From: Paracoccus alkanivorans
Lineage (GTDB): Bacteria; Pseudomonadota; Alphaproteobacteria; Rhodobacterales; Rhodobacteraceae
DNA length: 64,000 nt
Direction: 5' to 3'
Assembly (NCBI RefSeq): GCF_003697785.1
Contig: NZ_QOKZ01000008.1
Location: 94,681-158,680, forward strand
The notes beneath the pieces were generated by a model. That model was not told the origin of the DNA and made no database searches. It was given only the letters and a program-made list of their open reading frames with translations. Both the position numbers and the translations under genes were made by a program. Positions 39,386 to 53,520 of the stretch are shown here, in pieces; position 1 is the stretch's first letter, and each line of letters starts with the position of its first letter.

Positions 39386-40348
39386 ATGGAAACGAACGCG
39401 CGAAGCGACGCTGACACCACTTCGTTCATTTTTATGATCGACCCCCCCAAGATAATGCTTGATTCCTTGATCTTGGCGATGTCAATAAGAAAGCATTTTG
39501 CCAGTGAAAGTATCTACGCATATTGTCCGGAGGATAAAGTAGCAAAAATTCCTGAATCGGTTCGCGGAATATTTGAATATCTAGGTGTAATTGTTGCTCC
39601 GATTTCAAATCGCAACTTGTTCAATCCGGAATACCCTCATGGGAACAAAATAATTGCCTGCGCAGCACATAATAAGAAGGGGAATGTTATATTTCTTGAT
39701 AGCGATACGGTGATATACTCCAAATTTTCACCTTCCGGCATTATCAAGAGTGATACCCTTTATGCGGTTCCTGCGGATTTGAAATCCTGGGGGAAGTCCG
39801 ACGAGGAATGGCGTGAAGCTTACAATCTTTTTGGATTACGACTTCCTGATCGGAGGATTACAACGGTTAGGTCAAGGCAAACTTCAGTTCCCTATTTTAA
39901 TGCAGGCATGATAGCATACAAGAACACCGAAGCTGATGGATTTCAGAGCTTTGGTAAAATCTGGCTGGATACGGCGATTGCACTGGACAATGAGAGCGCG
40001 ATACTGGACAAGCGCCCGTGGCTAGATCAAATCGCACTTCCGATCTCCATTGAACGTGCGGGGTGGCAATTCAATCCCCTGGATGAGCGATGGAATTTAG
40101 GAGTAAATTTAATCAGAGATAAGAATGCGATAAATCGAGTAAATCAGGACGACCCGATAATTATTCATTACCATCACCATCAACATATGAGTCGTTTTAA
40201 ATTTAAAAACTACTTGCGAGATCTTTTGGCTGAATACACTTGCTTTCAGAACATAAAGAGCATCAGGAAAGCAATAAACTCAATCACTGAAGGCACCCAG
40301 AAAGACGGTGAGTGCTGGCTGAACAAAAAACATGATGCTCAAGCATAA
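39386..40348 (+). CDS. Glycosyltransferase-like protein (GT-A fold, DxD)
   Basis: The 320-residue protein has FLDSDT with the DxD metal/nucleotide-sugar motif at Asp105 and Asp107, about the right distance from the N-terminus for GT-A enzymes. PYFNAGMIAYK and the late IIHYHHHQHM are similar in order to family 8-like transferases. There is no membrane segment. Codon use is clearly AT-richer than its neighbours, a sign of transfer. I chose the ATG at 39386; the longer frame starts with a GTG at 39302. Sugar donor and acceptor are unknown. It precedes a sulfotransferase-like gene by 21 bases and may act on the same polysaccharide. Confidence 0.7.
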   Translation: METNARSDADTTSFIFMIDPPKIMLDSLILAMSIRKHFASESIYAYCPEDKVAKIPESVRGIFEYLGVIVAPISNRNLFNPEYPHGNKIIACAAHNKKGNVIFLDSDTVIYSKFSPSGIIKSDTLYAVPADLKSWGKSDEEWREAYNLFGLRLPDRRITTVRSRQTSVPYFNAGMIAYKNTEADGFQSFGKIWLDTAIALDNESAILDKRPWLDQIALPISIERAGWQFNPLDERWNLGVNLIRDKNAINRVNQDDPIIIHYHHHQHMSRFKFKNYLRDLLAEYTCFQNIKSIRKAINSITEGTQKDGECWLNKKHDAQA

Positions 40349-40369
40349 TGGGAACCATAGGAGATGGAA

Positions 40370-41116
40370 ATGACTCAAGTCTGTGTTCGAGGGATCTTCA
40401 GAAGCGGTACGAATTTTCTGAAATCGCTTCTCGAAATAAACTATGACGTCAAAGTCAAGTACGATTCATATGGGTGGAAACATTACTTCTTCCCGGCAAT
40501 CAATGAAAAGACGACAGTTATTTACCCGAATCAGCCATGCGTGTTTATTGCCAGAAATCCATTTCTATCATTAACATCTTTGTACAATTATTTCGAATCC
40601 AACAAGAGAAATGCGGAGAAGGTTGACACCTCTTCATTCAAAAGCTTCATAAGGGAAGATATTATAATTCACGACGGTGGGAATAAATCGAGCCCAAGGC
40701 TTTGGTTTCCGAATCCGGTTGTCATGTGGGCGCAAATAAACCACAACGCTGTGACTTCCGCAAAGTCGATGCCGGAACGAGCAATTTTTATTAAATATGA
40801 AGATCTAATTTCATCGCCAGAGCATGTCACTTTATTGGTAGCGAAGAACTTTTCTTTACCTTCTACCCGATCGGATTTTGTTGTGCCGGAAAAAAGATTA
40901 AAAAAGTTGCACGAAAACACTCATAACTCAGAGAATTTTTTCACGAATGAAAAATTCAACAAGGCTGCAGTCGAACCAGAAGAATATATGAAAAATTTCG
41001 ATAATGATGACCTCGATCATATTATCAAATCTGTCCCATCATTCATCATTGATGAAATTGGGTATGATATTTCCAACACTTCTTGCAATCTCCGAAGTGA
41101 GAAAGCTGAAGCCTGA
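40370..41116 (+). CDS. Sulfotransferase-like protein
   Basis: The 248-residue protein has the PAPS-binding 5'-phosphosulfate loop as GIFRSGTNFL (Arg11-Leu17) and a 3'-phosphate region RNPFLSLTSLYNYFE starting at residue 62, the order seen in carbohydrate sulfotransferases. The middle FIKYEDLISSPEHV is also typical. The start at 40370 follows AGGAG by six bases; an ATG at 40364 is too close. It is AT-rich like the gene before it and probably co-transcribed. It may sulfate a surface glycan; no PAPS-synthesis gene is nearby. Confidence 0.8.
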   Translation: MTQVCVRGIFRSGTNFLKSLLEINYDVKVKYDSYGWKHYFFPAINEKTTVIYPNQPCVFIARNPFLSLTSLYNYFESNKRNAEKVDTSSFKSFIREDIIIHDGGNKSSPRLWFPNPVVMWAQINHNAVTSAKSMPERAIFIKYEDLISSPEHVTLLVAKNFSLPSTRSDFVVPEKRLKKLHENTHNSENFFTNEKFNKAAVEPEEYMKNFDNDDLDHIIKSVPSFIIDEIGYDISNTSCNLRSEKAEA

Positions 41117-41664
41117 ATCTTGAGCACGTAAATTTCACTCGCGGGTGATTGTACCAACTATGTATGCCATAGATTGCCATTTGGACGGTCTGCATTCCGG
41201 TTCCGAATGAGCGTCTTCGTGGGAATATTTCAAGTAACGATACGGTCAAGTAATATTGCTGCAGAATGGCGACGTGGCCGATTTCACATCGCCAATCTTA
41301 TGAAGGTATGCAAAAGCCGTTACCCACCCGATATTGTATTATGAATGTGCCTGCCGGCAATGCCGTGACATATATGCATTGCCGGCAGGCGATGCCGAAA
41401 GCCGGCCTGTCCGGATTTCTCTTCCATTCAACCCTCCCGGCAGAGGTTTTCAAGGCGATGTCGTATATCACTGGAAAGAGCAAGCGACATGGCAGAATCC
41501 TACTCATAGGAGGAGGCACGTATCGCCCGAGAAAGGGTGGTTTTCGATTTGACCTTGTATTAATCGGGCAATTTCATGCCCGGACGCAGCCGCCGCCCAA
41601 GCCTCGCGATGTATTATATCCGGCTGCCAGCCGATAGCTCTGCGAGGTCCTTTGCAAAATCACT
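41117..41664. other. Gene-free region with a long hairpin
   Basis: About 550 bases without a supported gene; a 123-codon plus-strand frame at 41266-41637 has no family resemblance and spans a palindrome. The region contains a perfect 15-bp inverted repeat (41349-41390). Confidence 0.5.
41349..41390. repeat. Perfect 15-bp inverted repeat
   Basis: GCCTGCCGGCAATGC (41349-41363) and GCATTGCCGGCAGGC (41376-41390) are exact reverse complements around a 12-base loop. No U-run follows on either strand, so it is not a standard terminator. Its role is unknown. Confidence 0.8.
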
Positions 41665-41697
41665 CCGGTTGCCGGGGTATGAATCCCCGGCAACTGG
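41665..41697 (-). terminator. Terminator-like hairpin downstream of the TRAP binding-protein gene
   Basis: A 13-bp stem (41665-41677 with 41685-41697, one G-T pair) with a 7-base loop lies 14 bases past the stop of the gene at 41711-42853. On the minus strand it is followed by AGTGATTTTGC. Confidence 0.6.
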
Positions 41698-41710
41698 CCG
41701 TTACACGCCC

Positions 41711-42853
<1,143 letters not shown>

Positions 42854-43065
42854 CTATTCTCCTCCGAGTTGGGCGGTGGGGGTATCGCCCCCTTGGTTTT
42901 GCCGCCTGTCACCGGCCGCAGTTTAGCCGGTGATCGGCGGCTGTCGAGGGGCATAAGACTATCGGGCGCGAAAAATCCGGATGCATCCACTCATCTTCGA
43001 GATTTCTAGTGCAAGCGCATAATAATTAAAGAAATTCACTTGCAAAGATGCGCCGGATCAGATGA

Positions 43066-43087
43066 CCCCTGCCTGTTCGGGCAGGGG
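43066..43087 (-). terminator. Hairpin downstream of eno
   Basis: An 8-bp GC stem (CCCCTGCC at 43066-43073 with 43080-43087) lies 11 bases past the enolase stop on the minus strand. There is no U-tract, so termination is uncertain. Confidence 0.45.
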
Positions 43088-43097
43088 CCGGAGCCTG

Positions 43098-44441
<1,344 letters not shown>

Positions 44442-45122
44442 TCACGGCAACCGGATATCGGCCCAGATCGGGAGGTGATCCGAAGCCTCGCGCGCCCGCG
44501 CTCCGGCGAACACACCGGCGGCGACAAGTTCCAGCCCGGGCGAGATGGCGAAACGATCCAGTTTCAGCCGCGGCAGCGGCGCGGGATAGGATGGCCCCGG
44601 CGCCACGGTCCTGAAATCCGACAGGATTTCCAGCCCCCGGTCATCCCGCCATTCGTTGAAATCGCCCATCATGACGACGTGGCCGTTGCCGATCCGCCCG
44701 GCCTTGGCCGCGATCCGGGCAAGCTGCGCCCGGCGCGAGGATCGCGTCAATCCCAGATGCAGGCCGATCACCGTCAGTCGGGGCAGGCGCAACGCGACGG
44801 CTCCGCGCGGCTCCAGCCCCGGCAGCGGCAGGCGCCGCAAGACGGCCGACCGGGCCAGATCAGGGCGCATCAGGATCGTCTGGCCATGCCAGCCCAGGGA
44901 ACTTTCGCTCGTTCCGGTGATATCGGCCGGAACCAGCCCCGTTTCCCGTTCGATCAGCGCACGGGGCAGGGCCTCGGGACGGGCACCAAAGCGGAAATCG
45001 ACCTCTTGCAAGGCGATGATGTCGGGGGCGAGATCGCGGATGACGGCGAGATTGCGTTCCGGCGCATGCGGACCGGTCAGGCCGCGGCATTTGTGCAGAT
45101 TGTAACTGGCCAGCCTCAACAC
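44442..45122 (-). CDS. Endonuclease/exonuclease/phosphatase-family protein
   Basis: The 226-residue protein starts MLRLASYNLHKCRGL and has the EEP fold motifs: LQEVDFRFG metal glutamate, LHLGLTRSSRRAQL, GDFNEWRDDRG, and C-terminal ASDHLPIWADI catalytic Asp-His. It may hydrolyse phosphodiesters or phosphomonoesters. There is no signal peptide. It is upstream of eno on the same strand and may share a transcript. The substrate is unknown. Confidence 0.88.
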   Translation of the reverse strand: MLRLASYNLHKCRGLTGPHAPERNLAVIRDLAPDIIALQEVDFRFGARPEALPRALIERETGLVPADITGTSESSLGWHGQTILMRPDLARSAVLRRLPLPGLEPRGAVALRLPRLTVIGLHLGLTRSSRRAQLARIAAKAGRIGNGHVVMMGDFNEWRDDRGLEILSDFRTVAPGPSYPAPLPRLKLDRFAISPGLELVAAGVFAGARAREASDHLPIWADIRLP

Positions 45123-45196
45123 GCCGCTGTGTCCCTCTTGACTATGCGCAGGTTATGCCGGGATCGGGCCGTTGCAAAGGCCGGGGCGCATCATCT

Positions 45197-46600
45197 TCAG
45201 GTTCCGCAAAAGGTCTGCCGGACCATCTCTTCGGGACGGGGAGGGGCGGCGAGATCGCTCCATTCCGGGCGGCCCTCATGCGGATGGGTCACGGCATCGA
45301 ACAGCCGCTCGAACGGGGTCAGGTCGTCTGCTACAGCCGATGCGATCGCTTGTTCGACGCGGTGGTTGCGGGGAATGCGCAGCGGATTGGCTTTCGCCAT
45401 GACCTCGTCATCCGGGCAGAAGGACCGCCAGTCCTCGGCCCATTCGTCGAATTTCGTTGGATCGGCGAACTCGTCGCGCGCCGAGTCGTCGCACAGCCCG
45501 CAAAAGACGCGGGTGAAATCAGCACGCTGCCGGGCCATGATGGTCAGCAGGCGCTCAACCAGCGGCTGGATATTCTCGCCCGCATCCCGCAGCCCCAGCT
45601 TTTCACCAAAGCGCCGCAGCCATGCCGATTGGTAAAGCGGCGCGAAACGATGCACCGAACGGGTTGCCGCCTTGATCGCGGCTTCGCGTTCGCCCATCAG
45701 TGGAATCAGGCAGGTAGCCAGTTGCGCCAGGTTCCAGACCGCGACCTGCGGTTGCTGCGCCCAGGCATAGCGGCCCATCTGATCTATCGAGGAAAATACC
45801 GTATCCGGATGATATGCATCCATAAACGCGCATGGACCGTAATCTATCGTCTCGCCCGAGACAGCCATGTTATCGGTATTCATCACCCCGTGGATAAAGC
45901 CGAGCGCCATCCATCGCGCGATGGTTTCCGCCTGCCGCTCCACCACCTTGTCGAGCATGTCCAGCGGGCAGGACGCATCGGGATAATGCCGCGCGACGAC
46001 ATGTTCGGTCAGCGCCGCCAGCGCGTCCTCGCGCCCCCTGACGGCGAAATACTGGAACGTCCCGACCCGGATATGGCTGGCCGCCACCCGTGTCAGCAAC
46101 GCTCCGGGCAGGGCGGTCTCGCGCCAGACGGTTTCGCCCGTGGTCACTGCCGCCAGTGCCCGCGTCGTCGGCACGCCCATGGCCGCCATGAACTCGCTGA
46201 CCACATATTCGCGCAGCACCGGCCCCAGCCAGGCCCTCCCGTCGCCCATCCGCGAGAACGGGGTCTTGCCGCTGCCCTTGAGCTGGATGTCGAAGCGCGC
46301 CCCGTCCGGCGCCACCACCTCGCCCAGCAGCACGGCCCGGCCATCGCCAAGCTGTGGCACGAAGCCCCCGAACTGATGCCCGGCATAGGCCTGCGCGATC
46401 GGTTCCGCCCCGTCGGGCAGCGCATTTCCGGCCAGCATCGCCACGCCCTCGGGGCCACGCAGCCAGTCCACCTCCAACCCCAACCGCTCTGCGAGATCCG
46501 TGTTCAGGGCGACCAGCCGCGCGTCAGAGACCGGAGTCGGGTCGATGCGGGCGAAGAACCCCTTGGGCAGCCGCGCATAGCTGTTGTCGAAATGGATCAT
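45197..46600 (-). CDS. selO: SelO-type protein adenylyltransferase (YdiU family)
   Basis: The 467-residue pseudokinase family adds AMP to hydroxyl residues of other proteins. The N-terminal region shows [18 protein letters not shown], followed by [19 protein letters not shown] and then [19 protein letters not shown]. The family's redox-active third residue from the C-terminus is Cys here (ending FCGT), where eukaryotic SelO has selenocysteine. The start at 46600 follows AAAAGGAG. The upstream neighbour is a VOC protein on the other strand. It ends with a TGA that is a true stop. Confidence 0.93.
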   Translation of the reverse strand: MIHFDNSYARLPKGFFARIDPTPVSDARLVALNTDLAERLGLEVDWLRGPEGVAMLAGNALPDGAEPIAQAYAGHQFGGFVPQLGDGRAVLLGEVVAPDGARFDIQLKGSGKTPFSRMGDGRAWLGPVLREYVVSEFMAAMGVPTTRALAAVTTGETVWRETALPGALLTRVAASHIRVGTFQYFAVRGREDALAALTEHVVARHYPDASCPLDMLDKVVERQAETIARWMALGFIHGVMNTDNMAVSGETIDYGPCAFMDAYHPDTVFSSIDQMGRYAWAQQPQVAVWNLAQLATCLIPLMGEREAAIKAATRSVHRFAPLYQSAWLRRFGEKLGLRDAGENIQPLVERLLTIMARQRADFTRVFCGLCDDSARDEFADPTKFDEWAEDWRSFCPDDEVMAKANPLRIPRNHRVEQAIASAVADDLTPFERLFDAVTHPHEGRPEWSDLAAPPRPEEMVRQTFCGT

Positions 46601-46699
46601 GTGGGACTCCTTTTCCTCTAGATAAGCAGGCCAGCGCGATTTGCCATCCCTTGCACGAGTCGCCGCATCCGCGTATCGCCTGCTGGAAAAGGAGCATCG

Positions 46700-49316
<2,617 letters not shown>

Positions 49317-49331
49317 AGAAAGGGAGAACGG

Positions 49332-49601
49332 ATGGCCAGTTTGGTGATTACCTATTGCACGGGATGCAACTGGTTACTGCGCGCGGGCTGGTATGCGCAG
49401 GAATGCCTGTCCACCTTCGGAACCGATCTGAATGTCACGCTTGTCCCCGACGATTCCGGCGGGGTGTTCCACATCACGCTCGACGGAGAAATGCTGTGGG
49501 AACGCAAGCGCGATGGCGGCTTTCCCGATATCAGGACATTGAAGCAGCGCATCCGCGACCGGATCTCGCCCGAACAATCGCTCGGACATCTGGACCGATA
49601 G
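49332..49601 (+). CDS. SelT/SelW/SelH-family redox protein (CxxC)
   Basis: The 89-residue protein has the thioredoxin-like Rdx fold start VITYCTGCNWLLRAGWYAQE with Cys9-x-x-Cys12, and the later FHITLDGEMLWERKRDGGFPD. In animals the second position is selenocysteine; here both are cysteine. The start is 15 bases after proB's stop. Its partners are unknown. A copy of the intergenic repeat lies 112 bases beyond its stop. Confidence 0.9.
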   Translation: MASLVITYCTGCNWLLRAGWYAQECLSTFGTDLNVTLVPDDSGGVFHITLDGEMLWERKRDGGFPDIRTLKQRIRDRISPEQSLGHLDR

Positions 49602-49713
49602 CCATCGCGGCGATGATGGCTCATGCGGCATGGGTCTCATCCGCCGCCCAAGCCAATCTCACGGGCGCTGCCATGCCCATCCGGGTGGCTTGAACTCGAT
49701 CACGTCTTAACTG

Positions 49714-49757
49714 TTCTTCTTCATGAAAATGCCCCGGGGGCGCCGGATGCTGCGCCA
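49714..49757. repeat. Rhodobacterales-type intergenic repeat, divergent copy 3
   Basis: TTCTTCTTCATGAAAATGCC (49714-49733) runs into CCGGGGGCGCCGG. The order (TTCTTC tract, AAAT, GC-rich core) matches the minus-strand reading of copies 1 and 2, with more mismatches. It lies downstream of the SelW-like gene in the direction of transcription. A further imperfect dyad follows at 49754-49777. Confidence 0.55.
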
Positions 49758-49810
49758 CCGGTTCGGAAACCAGTGGCGACGGACAGAGCCCCGGCCATCA
49801 CGGAACCCAA

Positions 49811-50722
49811 TCAGGCCACGCGCTGACGCGAGCGCACGAAACGGCCCCGGCCACGTTCATGCATCAGCCTTGCGGCGTCGGAGCCCGGCGCGGGCAGGCT
49901 CAGCGCCGCATCGCGCAGCACCGCGATTGCCTCCTCGCTGCTGCGGGGCAAGCTGGCCGGGTCGATCGGTTGGCCGATGGTGATGCGATAGGACTGGCCG
50001 GCCTTGTTCAGAACCTCGTTGAACAGGGTCACATCGCGCAAAGTGGGGTGAATCGCGTCCAGCAGATAGAACAGCAACGAGTTGCGGGCACGGATATTCA
50101 GCGGAATGACCGGCACGCCGAACTTGCGGGCTATCATCGCGGCGCTGGCCATCCATGGCCGCTCGTGCAGCACCGTCCCGCGCCGCTTGGCAAGGCGTCC
50201 CGACGGAAAGATCAGGCCGATACGCCCGGCTTCCAGTGCCTGGCGGGTGTAATCCATCGTCGCCTTGGTCTTGGCATGGCTGCGCTTTTCCTGCCGCCAT
50301 TCGACGGGCGCGATCAGATCCACTGTCTGCGGCAGCACCCGGATCATGTCGTGATTGGCATAGATGAACAGGTCGTCGCGCAAGGGCGAGATCAGCGCAT
50401 GCATGATGATACCGTCGGCGATGCCCGTCGGATGGTTCGAGACGATCAGCGCGGGACCGGTCGCGGGCAGATGCTCCATCCCCTCGACGCGGACATCGCG
50501 CACAATCAGCTGCGTCATCCGGCGCATGATCTCGGGGGTGGGCAGGTCGCGGAACTCTGCGCCAAGTTCGATCGTGCGTGGATATTGCAGAAGCCTCATC
50601 ATCAACCGGCGCACCAGCCGATGATGGGCTTTCGGCGAATAAAGCCACGGAGCCCGCTCGGCGATCAGCGGGTCCAGGCGGGCCTGCATCTCGGCCCTTG
50701 CATCAAGGTCATGCTCACTCAT
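49811..50722 (-). CDS. Lysophospholipid acyltransferase-like protein (PlsC type)
   Basis: The 303-residue protein has the acyltransferase box NHPTGIAD (an NHxxxxD-type variant), then VEWRQEKRSHAKT and the substrate box FPSGRLAKRRG. This group is often annotated as haemolysin-like or 1-acylglycerol-phosphate acyltransferase. There is no clear signal peptide; it is probably membrane-associated. The start at 50722 gives MSEHDLDARAEM; a longer frame adds 12 residues. It lies 42 bases from pepN and is likely co-transcribed with it. Acyl donor and acceptor are not known. Confidence 0.87.
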   Translation of the reverse strand: MSEHDLDARAEMQARLDPLIAERAPWLYSPKAHHRLVRRLMMRLLQYPRTIELGAEFRDLPTPEIMRRMTQLIVRDVRVEGMEHLPATGPALIVSNHPTGIADGIIMHALISPLRDDLFIYANHDMIRVLPQTVDLIAPVEWRQEKRSHAKTKATMDYTRQALEAGRIGLIFPSGRLAKRRGTVLHERPWMASAAMIARKFGVPVIPLNIRARNSLLFYLLDAIHPTLRDVTLFNEVLNKAGQSYRITIGQPIDPASLPRSSEEAIAVLRDAALSLPAPGSDAARLMHERGRGRFVRSRQRVA

Positions 50723-50764
50723 TCCGGGTATCTTGCCCCGCTCCACGCGCAACCACAAGCGGGC

Positions 50765-53341
50765 TCATTCACCGGCGGCAATCATCCGCGACACCATCTC
50801 GCGCATGTTGCGGCTGATCCCCTCCATCGCGGCCATCCGCTCCAGGGCAGCCCTGGCCTTGGCGCGGCGACCGGCATCATAGCGGGGCCAGGTCTCGAAG
50901 GCGGTGGACAGGCGGGCGGCGATCTGCGGATTGACGGCATCCATCTTCATCAGCCAGTCGGCGGTGAAGTCGTATCCTGCGCCGTCCGGGGCATGGAAAC
51001 CGGCATGGTTCGCGGCCAGCCCGCCCAGAAGCGACCGGAAACGATTGGGGTTCTTCCAGTCGAAATCCTTGCGCCCCGACAGCCGGCGCGCGACTTCAGC
51101 CGCCTGCTCGGGGGGGGCGGCCATGGGCTGGACGGCGAACCACTTGTCCATCACCAGCCGGTTGTCACCGAATTGCTGGTGCAGCGCCTGCAGGGCCGCC
51201 TGTCCACGGCCTCGGCGGATCAGGCAGGTCAGCGCGGCCATGCGCTCGGTCATGTTGCCGGCGGTGCCGAACAGGACCTCGGCCCGGTCGCCGCGATCGA
51301 TGCGGTTGAGTAATCCAAGCGCCGCGATGCGCAGTGCCCGCCGCGCAGCCGCCTCGGCATCGGGGGAATAGGGGCCGGGGACCGTCATCTCGTCGTAAAG
51401 CGAGGACAGCAGATCGGCATGAGCCTCGGCTACGCGCCGGGCAAGCCCGTTTCGCGCCGTATGGATCGCGTCGGGATCGGGGGTGATCCCGGAGGCGGAC
51501 AGGCGGGTCGCGATCTCTTCCTCGCCGGGCAGGTTCAGGCAGAGCGCACGGAAGGCCGGGTCGGCAGAGGCATCGGCGGCCAGCTGGCCGATGGCATCGA
51601 CATATTCGCCGCCGCCCTCCTGTCCCTGCGCCAATGCGGTCAGGGCCGACAGGGCGAGGTCGCGCCCGGCCTCCCATCTTGCGAATGGATCGGTGTCATG
51701 AGCCAACAGGAAGGCGCGGGTCGCGTTGTCGATCTGCCGTTCCAGGATCACCGGGGCCGAAAAGCCGCGCAGCGCCGACACGACCGGGCGGGCACCGAGA
51801 TCATCGAAGGTAAAGCTTTGCTCGGCCTTGGTCATTTCCAGCATGCGGGTCGCGGCGACCTCGTCTCCGTTCGGGCCGATCAGCCCGACGGCGATGGGGA
51901 TGACGCGCGGCGGCTTTTCATCCTGTCCCGGCGTGGGCGGCGTGTGCTGGCTGAAATTGAGGACCAGCCGGCCTTCGCCGCTCCATTCCTCGGTCATCTT
52001 CAGATGCGGGGTGCCGGCATCGGTATACCAGCGCTTGAACTGCGTCAGGTCGCGGCCGGTGGCGTCCTCGAAGACCTTAAGCCAATCCTCGATCGTCGCC
52101 GCGTCACCGTCATGGCGCTCGAAATAGAGATCCAGTGCCTTGGCATAGCCGTCATCGCCGACCAGCCGCCTGAGCATGCCGATCACCTCGGCGCCCTTTT
52201 CATAGACGGTGGCGGTGTAGAAATTGTTGATCTCTTCGTATTCCTCGGGCCGCACCGGATGGGCCAGCGGTCCCTGATCCTCGCGGAACTGCCGGGCGCG
52301 CAGGGCCTGGACATCGCCGATCCGCTTGACCGGCGCGCTGCGCATGTCCGAGGTGAACTGCTGGTCGCGGAACACCGTCAGCCCTTCCTTGAGGCAAAGC
52401 TGGAACCAGTCGCGGCAGGTGATGCGGTTGCCGGTCCAGTTGTGGAAATATTCATGCGCGATCACACCCTCGATACGCTCGTAATCGGCGTCGGTCGCGG
52501 TTTCGGGCGAGGCAAGCACCAGCTTGGAGTTGAAAATGTTCAGCCCCTTGTTCTCCATCGCGCCCATGTTGAAATCATCCACGGCGACGATGTTGAACAC
52601 GTCCAGGTCATATTCGCGCCCGTAAACATCCTCGTCCCATTTCATCGACTTGATCAGCGATTCCATGGCGAAACCGGCGCGGTCCTCGTCCCCTGGGCGC
52701 ACCCAGACATTCAGCGCGACATCGCGCCCGGATTTCGTGGTGAAACGGTCGCTGATGGCGACGAGATCGCCCGCCACCAGCGCGAAGAGATAGGCGGGCT
52801 TGGGCCATGGGTCATGCCATTCGGCCAGCCCTTCCTCCTGCCGGACCGGGTTGCCGTTCGACAGCAGCACCGGCTGGTCCGAGCGGATGGTGACGTGGAA
52901 GGGGGCCATCACGTCGGGACGGTCGGGATAGAAGGTAATGTGGCGGAAACCCTCGGCCTCGCATTGCGTGCAGAACATCCCGCCCGAGATATACAGCCCC
53001 TCGAAGGCGGTATTGGCGGAAGGGTCGATCTCTACCTCGGTGGTGAGGGTGAACGGGCCGTCGGGCAGGGCGGCGGCGGCGATGATCAGGCATTCACCGT
53101 CGCGGCGGACATGGTCGGGATCGGGGGCGGTGCCATCGATCAGGATCGACATCAGCCTTAGATCCTTGCCCCCGTCGAGTTCCAGGTCCTCGACCGTGCC
53201 ACGAGGTTTGAGCGCCAGATCGGCCTTTACGCGGGTCGCATCGGGCGCCAGATCGAAGCTGAGCCCGGTCTGTTCGAGGATGAAGGGGTAGGGGCGATAA
53301 TCGGCAAGAAACCGCCTATCGGTGTCTCCGGATCGGGTCAT
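50765..53341 (-). CDS. pepN: Aminopeptidase N (M1 family)
   Basis: The 858-residue zinc aminopeptidase removes N-terminal residues from peptides in the cytoplasm. It has the substrate-binding GAMEN at 260-264, and zinc motif HEYFH (His296, Glu297, His300) followed by WTGNRITCRDWFQLCLKEG with the third ligand Glu. The C-terminal helical domain is complete. The start at 53341 has GGAGAG upstream; the frame extends further, but without family similarity. It is divergent from the acidic protein gene. Confidence 0.96.
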   Translation of the reverse strand: MTRSGDTDRRFLADYRPYPFILEQTGLSFDLAPDATRVKADLALKPRGTVEDLELDGGKDLRLMSILIDGTAPDPDHVRRDGECLIIAAAALPDGPFTLTTEVEIDPSANTAFEGLYISGGMFCTQCEAEGFRHITFYPDRPDVMAPFHVTIRSDQPVLLSNGNPVRQEEGLAEWHDPWPKPAYLFALVAGDLVAISDRFTTKSGRDVALNVWVRPGDEDRAGFAMESLIKSMKWDEDVYGREYDLDVFNIVAVDDFNMGAMENKGLNIFNSKLVLASPETATDADYERIEGVIAHEYFHNWTGNRITCRDWFQLCLKEGLTVFRDQQFTSDMRSAPVKRIGDVQALRARQFREDQGPLAHPVRPEEYEEINNFYTATVYEKGAEVIGMLRRLVGDDGYAKALDLYFERHDGDAATIEDWLKVFEDATGRDLTQFKRWYTDAGTPHLKMTEEWSGEGRLVLNFSQHTPPTPGQDEKPPRVIPIAVGLIGPNGDEVAATRMLEMTKAEQSFTFDDLGARPVVSALRGFSAPVILERQIDNATRAFLLAHDTDPFARWEAGRDLALSALTALAQGQEGGGEYVDAIGQLAADASADPAFRALCLNLPGEEEIATRLSASGITPDPDAIHTARNGLARRVAEAHADLLSSLYDEMTVPGPYSPDAEAAARRALRIAALGLLNRIDRGDRAEVLFGTAGNMTERMAALTCLIRRGRGQAALQALHQQFGDNRLVMDKWFAVQPMAAPPEQAAEVARRLSGRKDFDWKNPNRFRSLLGGLAANHAGFHAPDGAGYDFTADWLMKMDAVNPQIAARLSTAFETWPRYDAGRRAKARAALERMAAMEGISRNMREMVSRMIAAGE

Positions 53342-53520
53342 TTTCACTCTCCGCCATAAAAAAGTGTCTAGGTTCAGGGAACTGGACACCACCCAAGGTG
53401 TTAATCGCCTGTGAGCCGGGCCGCAAGCCGGGCGAGACAGGTTATCGATTGACACATGGGCGCTGCTGACCCAGAGGTGGATGTCGAGAGGGTGTTAAGA
53501 AGTCATTAAGGAGGCCAGCA

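Noticed and set aside
41266..41637. A 123-codon plus-strand frame in the AT-rich island
   Set aside because: It spans a perfect palindrome, has mixed composition and no family-like motif or good ribosome site.
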